Position numbers and translations under genes: made by a program. A DNA stretch of 63,631 nt, from NCBI RefSeq assembly GCF_001866055.1, contig NZ_MLQS01000017.1:524376-588006 (forward strand). Direction: 5' to 3'. Each line of letters begins with the position of its first letter. Within the stretch, counting starts at the first letter, position 1. The notes beneath the pieces were generated by a model, which did no database searches, had not been told where the DNA came from, and saw only the letters and a program-made list of their open reading frames with translations. This DNA is from Anaerobacillus alkalidiazotrophicus (GTDB lineage Bacteria > Bacillota > Bacilli > Bacillales_H > Anaerobacillaceae). Shown in pieces: positions 1-8,087 of this stretch.

Positions 1-96
1 CAAACTGTCGGCCAAATGCCTACTATGATAGATTATGATGATGATTTAGAAGAATTGCAAATGAATTGGAATGTAAATAATCCTAATTTATATTAG
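1..96 (+). CDS. C-terminal 31 residues of an unknown protein (5' truncated by window edge)
   Basis: Frame 1 is open from the first base to a TAG at 94-96 and ends in an Asp/Glu/Asn-rich tail (MIDYDDDLEEL, then NVNNPNLY). A strong rho-independent terminator follows 47 bp later, which supports a real gene end on this strand. The fragment is too short to assign to a family, and no function is claimed. Confidence 0.5.
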   Translation, partial: QTVGQMPTMIDYDDDLEELQMNWNVNNPNLY

Positions 97-142
97 TATT
101 TTAATATTTCCTTAGTAAGTGTTGATTGCCATTTCTTTCAAC

Positions 143-186
143 AAAAAAGGAGCTAACTTTGCTTTTAAAGTTAGCTCCTTTTTTGT
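143..186. terminator. Bidirectional rho-independent terminator
   Basis: Perfect stem GGAGCTAACTTT / AAAGTTAGCTCC flanked by an A-run on the left and a T-run on the right. It ends the truncated gene on the plus strand. Confidence 0.85.
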
Positions 187-220
187 ACTTTAAGAAAGTT
201 TAACTTCTCTAAAGGAATAG

Positions 221-279
221 TATAAGAAAAACTAAGGCTTTCGCTTTAGGACTTGGCGATAAGCCAAGTTTTTCTTATA
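221..279. repeat. 59-bp palindromic element with 13-bp terminal inverted repeats
   Basis: Terminal arms TATAAGAAAAACT and AGTTTTTCTTATA are perfect inverted repeats. Inside lie two small hairpins: CTAAGGC/GCTTTAG and ACTTGGC/GCCAAGT. It has the form of a MITE-like or REP-like intergenic element. It sits between convergent gene ends and may also act as a terminator for the KamA-like gene on the minus strand. Confidence 0.7.
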
Positions 280-333
280 GATTAAGAAACCATAAATTTC
301 TCCCCTTGAAAAGCCGTATAGCTTGTCGTTTTC

Positions 334-1500
334 TTAACTTCTAACTAGTTCTTTTTCACTCATGATCTCATTTGCTGATTGGATTGCTTCTTCCTTCTTG
401 ACTGGTGCTTTCCAATATTTTTCATTTCCAGGCAAATCATCAAACCAAGCGGCATCTTTTGGACAATCTAGAACCATGAACTTTCCGTATTCTTTATCTC
501 TAGATTGATGGTATTTTAGGTATGCTTTACCATCTTCAATTGCTAGTATTTCGATTTTTCCAGATGTATGGCTCATAGACAAGCGAACGCGTTTACCTAA
601 CCCAGATGTACGTGCTTTTGCTTGTTCAACAATATGATAAGCTTCCTCTAATGTAAGTACAAAATCGTTATTTCCTGCCACCGGGCGATTGATAAAGAAA
701 TAGTAAGGTGTTACACCAGCCCATGACAATCGATCAAGTAATTCACCTAAAACAACGGGATCATCATTAATTCCTTTTAATACTGGAGTTTGGTTAACAA
801 CAATTGCTCCGGCGTCATGGAGAGCTTGAAACCCTTTTTTAGCTTCTTCTGTAATTTCTCTTGGATGATTAATATGTGCCATAATATAAATGCGTTTTTC
901 AGGAGTTGAATATTCCCGAATAAGATTGAGGAATTCTTGATCTTCATAAATACGCATTGGGTTAAAAACCGGCATCTTTGATCCTAATCGGATAATCTTT
1001 ACATGGTCAATCGCTCTTAGACGTTCTATAATCAGACGTAGTTTTTTTGTAGCTAAAATTAATGAATCGCCACCAGTAAGTAGAACGTTATTAATTTCTG
1101 GATTCTCGGCAATATACTCAATTCCAGGGTTAACGTCATTCATTGCTTCCTTAATTTCATTCCGGAACAAACGTTTTCTAAAGCAGTAACGGCAATAAGC
1201 ACCGCATACTTCAGAAACGATTAATAAAGCTGTTGTTCCATATTTATGCTGGCATCCAGGAACAACATAGTTAGTCGCTTCATCGGAAGCATCCCAGCGC
1301 CCATATTCGGCAAGCTCTCCTTCATTTGGAATAACGAGTTTACGGATGGGATCGTTCGGATTATTCCAATCAATCAGACTTAAGTAATAATCATTTACAC
1401 GGAAAACGTATTTCTCTGTAATTTTTTTTAATTTTTCCCGCTCAATCTCTGGTATCGCCTCAATTTTATTTATGTCAGTTACATATTTTGGCATTACCAT
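334..1500 (-). CDS. KamA-family radical SAM/PLP aminomutase-like protein
   Basis: 388 aa from an ATG (MVMPKYVTD) set by an AAAGGAG site 9 bp upstream; a longer open frame upstream has no ribosome site. The radical SAM motif CX3CX2C is at about C99, C103 and C106 (CGAYCRYCFRKR). This matches the lysine 2,3-aminomutase family, which uses a 4Fe-4S cluster, SAM and pyridoxal phosphate. The usual PGGGGK PLP-lysine motif is replaced by HTSGK with the lysine near residue 315. The two aspartates that bind the lysine side chain in clostridial KamA appear to be missing (YYFFINRP in place of YQCDL). It therefore resembles the 'lysine-2,3-aminomutase-related' subgroup, and the substrate is unknown. Transcribed alone from its own promoter. 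Family assignment is firm; specificity is open. Confidence 0.85.
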   Translation of the reverse strand: MVMPKYVTDINKIEAIPEIEREKLKKITEKYVFRVNDYYLSLIDWNNPNDPIRKLVIPNEGELAEYGRWDASDEATNYVVPGCQHKYGTTALLIVSEVCGAYCRYCFRKRLFRNEIKEAMNDVNPGIEYIAENPEINNVLLTGGDSLILATKKLRLIIERLRAIDHVKIIRLGSKMPVFNPMRIYEDQEFLNLIREYSTPEKRIYIMAHINHPREITEEAKKGFQALHDAGAIVVNQTPVLKGINDDPVVLGELLDRLSWAGVTPYYFFINRPVAGNNDFVLTLEEAYHIVEQAKARTSGLGKRVRLSMSHTSGKIEILAIEDGKAYLKYHQSRDKEYGKFMVLDCPKDAAWFDDLPGNEKYWKAPVKKEEAIQSANEIMSEKELVRS

Positions 1501-1541
1501 CCTATCAGCTCCTTTTAATAGAATTATAGTAATCAAAATTA

Positions 1542-1571
1542 AGTATAACAAATAAAGACAAATTCGGTCAA
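1542..1571 (-). promoter_or_regulatory. SigA-type promoter of the KamA-like gene
   Basis: On the minus strand TTGACC, 18 bp, TATACT, about 42 bp before the start codon. Confidence 0.6.
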
Positions 1572-1628
1572 AAAATTACTAGTTTTTATTAGATGATTAC
1601 AAGAAAATGCTTTTGCGTTAAAACATAT

Positions 1629-1664
1629 AAAAAAGAGAAACCCACAATATTTGTGAATTTCTCT
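1629..1664 (-). terminator. Terminator of the TRAP permease gene
   Basis: Stem AGAGAAA / TTTCTCT with a T-run on the minus strand, 26 bp after the permease stop codon. Confidence 0.75.
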
Positions 1665-1689
1665 AAAAAGCTCAAAAATTTCATGCTTA

Positions 1690-3633
1690 TTAAGCATTAG
1701 CCTTTTGATTAAGATGGCTCTTTTTACGGAAATGTTGAATGGTCCCGATTGAAACAAGTAAAACTAAACCTATAAAAGAAAACACCAAGTTATTAGGATA
1801 AATCAATAAAACACCAGAAACGAGTAACATAATTCTTTCAACGAATAATGGTTTATAGACAAAATAATTCATCATCGCTGCACTAATGGCTGTCATTCCA
1901 ATAAGTGCCGTTAATAATACGGGAGTAAAGGTTGAAAATGTTGCATCTTCTAATACTAAAACTGGATTATAAACGAAAACATAAGGAATGATAAATGCTG
2001 CAATAGCTAATTTCAGTGCATTAATTCCAGATTTCATAGGATTTGCCCTTGCTATCCCCGCTCCAGCGTAGGCTGCGAGACAAACAGGTGGTGTAATATC
2101 TGCAACAATTCCAAAGTAAAAAACAAACATATGGGCAGCAATAACAGGCACCCCAAATTCAAGTAATGCAGGTGCAGCCATTGAAGCAGTGACTACATAA
2201 TTTGCAGTCGTTGGTAGTCCCATACCTAATAAAATACAAGCAAACATTGTAAAGAATAAAAGTAAAAAGAAACTTCCACCAGCTAAATCTAATATTCCAC
2301 CAGCAATTTTTCCACCTAAACCAGTAAATACTACAATTCCAACAATTATTCCTGCACTTGCACAAGCAGCAATAACAGGCAGTGCTACTCTTGCACCTTG
2401 TTCTAAAGCTTGGAATACATCACGTATCGACATGCGTGTATCTTTTCTAGTTAAACTTACTAAAAAAGAAACTAAAATACCCCATAAAGCCGCATAAGTA
2501 GGCGTGTATCCGTAAAATAGCATACCGACGATTGTAAATAGAGGGAGGAGTAGGTCTGCGCGTTTAGCTAAACTTTTGAAAGACGGTAATTCACTTTTAG
2601 GTAAGCCTAAAATTCCACTTTTCTTTGCTTCAAAATGTACTCCCATAAACACTCCTGAAAAGTATAAGATAGCAGGTACGATTGCTATTATAATAATTTG
2701 ACTATATGGGATACCAGTATATTCAGCCATAATGAATGCTGCAGCTCCCATAATTGGTGGCATGATTTGTCCACCAGTCGAAGCAGAAGCCTCAGAAGCT
2801 GCTGCAAATTCAGGTTTAAAACCAGCTCGTTTCATCATAGGTATAGTAAATGAGCCCGATCCAACAGTATTAGCGACCGAACTACCGGTCACCATACCTT
2901 GAAGTGCACTAGCAGAAACCGCAGCTTTTGCTGTTCCACCGGTAAAACGCCCTGTTGCTCCAAAGGCTAAATCATTAAAAAATTGGCCGATACCAGTTTT
3001 CGTAAGCATAACACCAAAAAATAAAAACAAATAAATAAATGTTGAAGAAATTTGAATAGGGATCCCGAAAATTGCATTGTCACTATATACAAGTCTTCTT
3101 ACTAAACCTTCCCATGAAAAACCACGATGGCCAAAAACTGGAATGTATTTTCCCCATAAACCATATGCTATTGCGAGTAAAGCAATAATAACGATGGGTA
3201 AACCTACAGCACGGCGTGTTGCTTCTAGTAGTAAAGCGATTGTTAAGGAAGCAACAATAACATCTAAAGTAGAAAATCCAGTTGTTAAAGCTCGTGTCGT
3301 TAACCATTCATAATTATAAATAATATAAAAATTACAACCTAACGATAAGAAAGCGAAAAGTACGTCATACCATGCAATTCCTGGATTCTTAATAAGTGAT
3401 CGCTTAACAGGGTATAAAAGAAAAATAAGCGATAATCCTGCACCAAGATGAATGGCTCCTTGAATCATAGATACATAAGACCCTTTAAGTGCAGTGTAAA
3501 GTTGAAAAAAAGTTAAAGAAATAGCAATAATCGTAATAACCCAAGCCCACTTCTTAAGGTTGGTTCTATATGCCGCTTCTCGATCATATTTGGCTAAGAG
3601 TTCTTGTTCGTTTAGATCATTTTTATTAACCAT
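1690..3633 (-). CDS. TRAP transporter fused permease (4TM + 12TM), TAXI type
   Basis: 647 aa from an ATG (MVNKNDLNEQE) preceded by AGGTGG; the open frame extends further upstream without a ribosome site. It is hydrophobic throughout, with about 16 membrane segments. The N-terminal third corresponds to the small DctQ-type subunit and the rest to the large DctM-type subunit. Signature stretches include SGSFTIPMMKRAGFKPEFAA, STGGQIMPPIMGAAAFIMAE and GLPTTANYVVTA, typical of fused permeases that pair with TAXI binding proteins. These are secondary, ion-driven importers that work with an extracellular solute receptor. The receptor gene is immediately upstream (3822-4769), separated by a terminator and a long palindrome. 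Substrate is not determined; relatives are linked to carboxylates or amino acids such as glutamate. Confidence 0.92.
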   Translation of the reverse strand: MVNKNDLNEQELLAKYDREAAYRTNLKKWAWVITIIAISLTFFQLYTALKGSYVSMIQGAIHLGAGLSLIFLLYPVKRSLIKNPGIAWYDVLFAFLSLGCNFYIIYNYEWLTTRALTTGFSTLDVIVASLTIALLLEATRRAVGLPIVIIALLAIAYGLWGKYIPVFGHRGFSWEGLVRRLVYSDNAIFGIPIQISSTFIYLFLFFGVMLTKTGIGQFFNDLAFGATGRFTGGTAKAAVSASALQGMVTGSSVANTVGSGSFTIPMMKRAGFKPEFAAASEASASTGGQIMPPIMGAAAFIMAEYTGIPYSQIIIIAIVPAILYFSGVFMGVHFEAKKSGILGLPKSELPSFKSLAKRADLLLPLFTIVGMLFYGYTPTYAALWGILVSFLVSLTRKDTRMSIRDVFQALEQGARVALPVIAACASAGIIVGIVVFTGLGGKIAGGILDLAGGSFFLLLFFTMFACILLGMGLPTTANYVVTASMAAPALLEFGVPVIAAHMFVFYFGIVADITPPVCLAAYAGAGIARANPMKSGINALKLAIAAFIIPYVFVYNPVLVLEDATFSTFTPVLLTALIGMTAISAAMMNYFVYKPLFVERIMLLVSGVLLIYPNNLVFSFIGLVLLVSIGTIQHFRKKSHLNQKANA

Positions 3634-3661
3634 GAATTCACCACCTGAATAATAAATTAAA

Positions 3662-3724
3662 ATCGATGAAAAAGTAGGAGGCTCAATATTTCCTGCTTTT
3701 TCATCGATATCCGTTTCAAACGGA
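3662..3724 (-). promoter_or_regulatory. Long palindrome plus second hairpin in the leader of the TRAP permease
   Basis: Arms ATCGATGAAAAAGTAGGA (3662-3679) and TCCTGCTTTTTCATCGAT (3691-3708) pair along 18 bp with one mismatch. A small hairpin, TCCGTTT/AAACGGA, follows at 3710-3724. They lie between the receptor terminator and the permease start. They may attenuate or stabilise the downstream message so that receptor exceeds permease; this is inference. Confidence 0.5.
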
Positions 3725-3785
3725 AGTTTTTGATGAAAATACAATATAAGTAATATGGAAAAGATACTCGTTTGATACGTATAAA

Positions 3786-3818
3786 ATAGACCGAACGTAA
3801 AGTCCGGTCTATTTTTCT
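3786..3818 (-). terminator. Terminator after the TAXI receptor gene
   Basis: Stem AATAGACCGGAC / GTTCGGTCTATT-like hairpin with T-runs, directly after the TAXI stop codon on the minus strand. Likely partial, since the cognate permease lies downstream. Confidence 0.75.
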
Positions 3819-3821
3819 AAA

Positions 3822-4769
3822 TTATTTAAGACCAATTTCTTTGAAGTACTTTTCTGCTCCTGGATGGAAAGGTAAACCTTCTGACCCATTAAGAGCATTT
3901 TCGATTGTTAAATGTTGTGCTTGATCATGTGTAACCTTAGTAGCATTTTCAAACATAGCTTTTGTGATGTTATAGCCTAAATCTTCATCAATTGTATCTA
4001 AAGATCCTACTAAAACTGCATATGCAGTAACTGTACTTACAGGTGCATCTAAGAATTCATATGCATCCGCAGGGATTTCTAAGTGACCGTACTCGCTATT
4101 AGCTAGGATGTAATCTAAGGCTTCGCCTTCGATATCAAGAATAACAATATCGCGGTTTAGTGCTAATTCTGTTACAGCTGAAGCAGGTAATCCTAGTAAA
4201 CCAAATAGAGCGTCGATGTTTCCATCTTGTAATTGACCAGCAGCATTACCGAATCCTTCAGCAAATTCAGTATAGTCACCATCCTCAATGCCATGTGCTT
4301 CAAGAATTAATTTAGCCGCAGCTTGAGTACCACTACCGGCTGGACCAATTGCTACTCGTTTTCCTGCTAAATCAGCAATTGAAGTAATACCTGAATTCTT
4401 TGTTGTGACAACTTGCATAACTTCAGGATAAATGTGGCCGATAAAACCGAAATTTTCTACAGGTGCATCAAAGGCACCTTCTCCATTAACTGCTTCCTGA
4501 GCAGGAATGTGAACAGTCATTCCTAGGTCCATTTCTCCTTGGCCAATCATAGAAAGATTTTCAACAGATGCACCTGATGAAACTGCACTTACTGAAAGAC
4601 CATCGATTTCAGCGCTAACAACGTTAGCAATTTCTGTCCCGAGTGGGTAATATGTACCGCCTGGACTTCCAGTTCCAAGTTGCAATTGTGTTTCAGTGTC
4701 ACCACAAGCAACTAGAAGTAGAGAAATGCTCAGTAGCAAACTGAAAAGAACCAACATTTTCTTTTTCAA
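3822..4769 (-). CDS. TAXI-family TRAP transporter solute-binding lipoprotein
   Basis: 315 aa from a TTG start (LKKKMLVLFS) 7 bp after AGGGGGA; the ATG further upstream has no ribosome site. It has a lipoprotein signal peptide with lipobox LVAC, lipidated cysteine at about residue 22. The mature N-terminus has the TAXI hallmark LGTGSPGGTYYPLGTEIANV, followed by SAVSSGASVENLSMIGQGEMDLGM and GKRVAIGPAGSGTQAAA. The protein is the surface receptor for the TRAP permease encoded downstream. It has an excellent SigA promoter, suggesting it is the main transcription start of the system. Ligand unknown. Confidence 0.93.
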   Translation of the reverse strand: MKKKMLVLFSLLLSISLLLVACGDTETQLQLGTGSPGGTYYPLGTEIANVVSAEIDGLSVSAVSSGASVENLSMIGQGEMDLGMTVHIPAQEAVNGEGAFDAPVENFGFIGHIYPEVMQVVTTKNSGITSIADLAGKRVAIGPAGSGTQAAAKLILEAHGIEDGDYTEFAEGFGNAAGQLQDGNIDALFGLLGLPASAVTELALNRDIVILDIEGEALDYILANSEYGHLEIPADAYEFLDAPVSTVTAYAVLVGSLDTIDEDLGYNITKAMFENATKVTHDQAQHLTIENALNGSEGLPFHPGAEKYFKEIGLK

Positions 4770-4843
4770 ATTAATTCCCCCTATTTTTATTTTATTAATA
4801 ATTTCTACTAACATAAATTATGTATGCTAGGTATCTATATATT

Positions 4844-4873
4844 ATTTTACACAGAGAAATATTTTTTTGTCAA
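4844..4873 (-). promoter_or_regulatory. SigA-type promoter of the TAXI/TRAP operon
   Basis: Minus strand TTGACA, 18 bp, TAAAAT, ending 75 bp before the TTG start. The rest of the gap up to 5153 holds only the MATE terminator. Confidence 0.75.
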
Positions 4874-4933
4874 AAAAGATTTAGTAGAAACTTTTTTGAA
4901 TGGTGATCTTTTAAACTATACATAATGAAAAAA

Positions 4934-4977
4934 TTAAAAAAAAGGCTGTTATATCGAGTACTCAGTAAAACAGCCTT
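4934..4977 (-). terminator. Probable terminator of the MATE gene
   Basis: Stem AAGGCTGTT / AACAGCCTT with an uninterrupted T-run on the minus strand. It is about 180 bp after the MATE stop codon; no other minus-strand gene lies between. Confidence 0.6.
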
Positions 4978-5153
4978 CAAGCAAGGGGAGTATGAGTTTA
5001 AAAATGATTAAAAGGTTTTCCAAACTCATGTTACTGTTATTTTATGTTAAATAAATTTGCTAAACAAGTTATTGATAACAAAAAGTGTGGGAAGTAATAT
5101 TACAAATTATTAAGTTACATAGTTGACCGATTACAAAAGGAGAAAGGAATTGA

Positions 5154-6566
5154 TTAATGAAACGTTGAAGGGACACGTTTTTTTTCTTGGATGGACAATG
5201 GCCTTACAGTTTCTTTGTCTACAAAGGACATTTGCTTCCATTTTTTTGACCTCCAACGTTTTAACATTAGTAAACCCCGTAGCCATTCGTCGGCACTGAA
5301 GGCAATCCAGACACCAATTAGTCCTAGGCCAAAGTGAATTCCTAAAAGGTATGAAAGGACAACAGCAACTCCCCACATTGAAATAATTCCTATATAAACT
5401 GGGAACTTCACATCTCCCGCAGCTCGTAATGAACTGATTACTACAAGGTTAAAAGCTCTTCCAGGCTCTAAAATTATGGTTAAAAATAGAAGTGTACTAC
5501 CAATGGTAATAATTTCTGGATTATTTGTGAAAATACTAAACAAAGGCTTACTAAACAAGGTGAAAATAATAGCCATTACAGTAGAGACGAATATGGCAAT
5601 TTTTAGACTTTTTATACACCGTTTGTAGGCAGCTACAAATTTCTCTGCACCGACGTATTGACCGATTAAAATTTGTGTACCTTGGCCAATGGCAATAGAG
5701 AAAAGTAAAATAAACATCATGATGTTTTGTGTATAAACTTTAGAGGTTAAGGCTATTGTTCCCATAGAAGCTATGAAATAAGTGATTGCTATTTGAGATG
5801 TATTATATGCGATATGTTCACCAGCTGATGGTATGCCGATTTTTAAAAGTTTTTTTAGTTCCTCCTTAGGGAACTTTTTAAAAAGAAATGCAATTGGGAT
5901 ATTTCCTTTTGTCCGGTAATAAAGAATAATGATCATCGCAGTAAGACCAATTGTTCGACTAAGTGTAGTGGAGATAGCTACCCCAGTAACACCTAATACC
6001 GGGAAACCAAATGGACCAAAAATAAAAAAGTAGTTTCCTATGACATTGATTAAATTCATTCCAAAGGTTACATACATTGCATCTTTTGTAAAGCCGTGAC
6101 TTCTTATGATGGCAGCAATGGTTAATATTAATGCTTGAATAAATGACAATCCACCGACAATTTGTAAATAGATTAAAGACGAGTCCGTTAGCTCTGAAGG
6201 GATATTCATTGCCTTTAATATAGTAGGTGCAAGTATGAATATAATAATGCTTAACAAAATTCCGAAAATTAGATTTGCAGCGATAGAAACAACGCCGATT
6301 TTGTTTGCTTCTTCTTCTTTTTTTGCACCTACATATTGAGCAATTAGAATACTAGTACCTGCTGCAATAAAGCCAAACATGACAATAATTAGATTAAGTA
6401 CTTGGTTAGCAACACCTACTGATGCAACAGCGTTATCATCATATTGACTTAGCATTAACGTATCAGCACTACCCATTAACATGTGTAATAAGATTTCAAT
6501 GAAGATAGGCCAAGTTATAGCAAATAAAGTTAGCCTTTCTGTTTTATTAGATTTTAACTTATTCAT
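5154..6566 (-). CDS. MATE-family multidrug/cation efflux transporter
   Basis: 470 aa, ATG preceded by GGAGG. Twelve hydrophobic segments form two related halves with characteristic MATE motifs: N-terminal WPIFIEILLHMLMGSADTLMLS, then QVLNLIIVMFGFIAAGTSILIAQYVGA and its second-half copy MMFILLFSIAIGQGTQILIGQYVGA. The conserved GQYVGA/AQYVGA pair is plain. The family exports cationic drugs or metabolites by Na+ or H+ antiport across the cytoplasmic membrane. It is divergent from an AraC-type regulator and shares a 154-bp intergenic region with it, so the regulator may control it. Substrate unknown. Confidence 0.93.
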   Translation of the reverse strand: MNKLKSNKTERLTLFAITWPIFIEILLHMLMGSADTLMLSQYDDNAVASVGVANQVLNLIIVMFGFIAAGTSILIAQYVGAKKEEEANKIGVVSIAANLIFGILLSIIIFILAPTILKAMNIPSELTDSSLIYLQIVGGLSFIQALILTIAAIIRSHGFTKDAMYVTFGMNLINVIGNYFFIFGPFGFPVLGVTGVAISTTLSRTIGLTAMIIILYYRTKGNIPIAFLFKKFPKEELKKLLKIGIPSAGEHIAYNTSQIAITYFIASMGTIALTSKVYTQNIMMFILLFSIAIGQGTQILIGQYVGAEKFVAAYKRCIKSLKIAIFVSTVMAIIFTLFSKPLFSIFTNNPEIITIGSTLLFLTIILEPGRAFNLVVISSLRAAGDVKFPVYIGIISMWGVAVVLSYLLGIHFGLGLIGVWIAFSADEWLRGLLMLKRWRSKKWKQMSFVDKETVRPLSIQEKKRVPSTFH

Positions 6567-6639
6567 CTAGTTTTTCCTCCGATTTTCTATGGCTTGATGC
6601 GTTATTATTGGACATATACGAATTTTTCAGTATCATTAG

Positions 6640-6653
6640 TGTAAACGTTTTTC
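6640..6653. promoter_or_regulatory. cre-like operator between MATE and AraC genes
   Basis: TGTAAACGTTTTTC resembles the CcpA/LacI operator consensus TGWAANCGNTNWCA with mismatches at the 3' end. It could place the divergent genes under carbon control. Weak on its own. Confidence 0.35.
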
Positions 6654-6720
6654 TATATGATAAAAAGACATAATAACGATAATAATTGGATTTTTCCGAC
6701 CTTGAAGGAGTGGCTTTATT

Positions 6721-7593
6721 TTGAATACTTTGTGTTTCTTAGCTCCACCTTACCCGACATATATTAATGGTAGAGCACACTGCTTTAAAAAAGGTAAGAA
6801 GCATATTAAAAGAGTTTTTACTGTTTTTGATCTATTAGTTGTAAAAAGTGGAGTCATTTATATGTGCGAAAATGGTGTGAATTATGATGTGAAAGAAGGG
6901 CAATATATCATTTTGGCACCTGGTCTTGAACACTTTAGTTATAAGCCTTGCGATACAGATACACATTACTATTGGTTGCATTTTGATATAGATGTACATT
7001 ATGAACTAAAAGAAGTTGCTGATATTAATTGGGGTATGATTATCAAGCAAGAAAAAACAGGAATTGAAGCTGCAAAACATGTATTGCATATCCCGAGATA
7101 CGGCACTCTTATTAACGAAAAATTTATAGATTCTGAAATAACGCGTTTATTTTCTTTAGATAGTTCCAATAAGCCTGAAAAACGATTAAAAGAACAAATT
7201 ATTTTTCAAGAAATATTATTACAGTTGCAATCGGATGCTATTCGAATACCGACAAGTGCTGAACAAGTTACAAAACATGCAATAGCATTTATTCAAGCGA
7301 ATTATTATAAGGAAACGATAAAAATGGACAATCTTTCCAAAGAGTTACTTCTTCATCCTGACTATATAACACGATGTATGCAAAAAACGTTAGGGGTAAC
7401 ACCAATGCATTATCTAACTTCCTATCGATTGACCAAAGCAAAAAATTTCTTATCAAATACAAATGAGAAGCTAGATTCAATTTCAAGACAAATAGGAATT
7501 CAGGATAGTGCATACTTTACAAGAGTGTTTAAAAAAAATGAAGGAATAACACCAAGCGATTTTCGTAGATTAGCCAGACGGGAAGGGAAGTAA
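6721..7593 (+). CDS. AraC-family transcriptional regulator with cupin-type sensor domain
   Basis: 290 aa from a TTG start about 9 bp after AAGGAG. The N-terminal half (about 1-170) has an AraC cupin-like arm: VKEGQYIILAPGLEHFS and HYYWLHFDID. The C-terminal 100 residues hold two helix-turn-helix units (MDNLSKELLLHPDYITRCMQ; LDSISRQIGIQDSAYFTRVF) with the family signature ending KKNEGITPSDFRR. Such proteins sense small molecules, often sugars, and activate adjacent genes. It lies between a divergent MATE gene and the downstream maltodextrin operon, and could serve either. A weak hairpin (CTGAA/TTCAG) follows the stop at 7618-7634. Confidence 0.9.
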   Translation: MNTLCFLAPPYPTYINGRAHCFKKGKKHIKRVFTVFDLLVVKSGVIYMCENGVNYDVKEGQYIILAPGLEHFSYKPCDTDTHYYWLHFDIDVHYELKEVADINWGMIIKQEKTGIEAAKHVLHIPRYGTLINEKFIDSEITRLFSLDSSNKPEKRLKEQIIFQEILLQLQSDAIRIPTSAEQVTKHAIAFIQANYYKETIKMDNLSKELLLHPDYITRCMQKTLGVTPMHYLTSYRLTKAKNFLSNTNEKLDSISRQIGIQDSAYFTRVFKKNEGITPSDFRRLARREGK

Positions 7594-7725
7594 ATAAAAG
7601 TAGATATTAACACCATACTGAAGAAATATTTCAGGCATTTTTCACTATTTATATAATCAAAGATATAAAGGAGAGTAGTGCAAACGAGTGCGTTGTGTTC
7701 AGGGGTGTGGTCATTATAACATCTC

Positions 7726-7897
7726 TGCAAAGGCTTTCCCCTATATTTTTCCTATAACATTAATTAAAGATATTCCTAAAAAACTCTTGTTTTTTTTACG
7801 AGTCATAGTATAATAGCTTTAAAGACAAACAGTGCAAGCGTTTTCCTTGATAGGTACGTAATGTTTATTTTTTTAAAACAGTGCGCAAACGTTTGTC
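7726..7897 (+). promoter_or_regulatory. malE promoter with LacI/CcpA-type operators
   Basis: SigA promoter TTGTTT (7787-7792), 16 bp, TATAAT (7809-7814). Two operators lie just downstream, where binding would block transcription: TGCAAGCGTTTTCC (7833-7846) and GCGCAAACGTTTGTC (7883-7897, core palindrome CAAACGTTTG). Both follow the words AACAGTGC. A third, poorer match TGCAAAGGCTTTCC lies at 7726-7739 upstream. They fit the LacI-family regulator encoded at 13944 and/or CcpA. The remaining leader to 8087 holds no gene. Confidence 0.65.
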
Positions 7898-8087
7898 TTG
7901 AGTGAGGTTGGATGCTTTGGAATTTGTGATAGTCAAAAATATTAAAGTAAGAATTTTTTGCATAGTTATTTAAATTTATATTCATACTTAGTAAGAAATT
8001 TCTTGCTTTCGTGTTTGATGGCATTACTTGTAAGCGGTTCATCTCATTCTACTGAAAACTCTATTGAAAATATAAGGGGGAAAGAAA

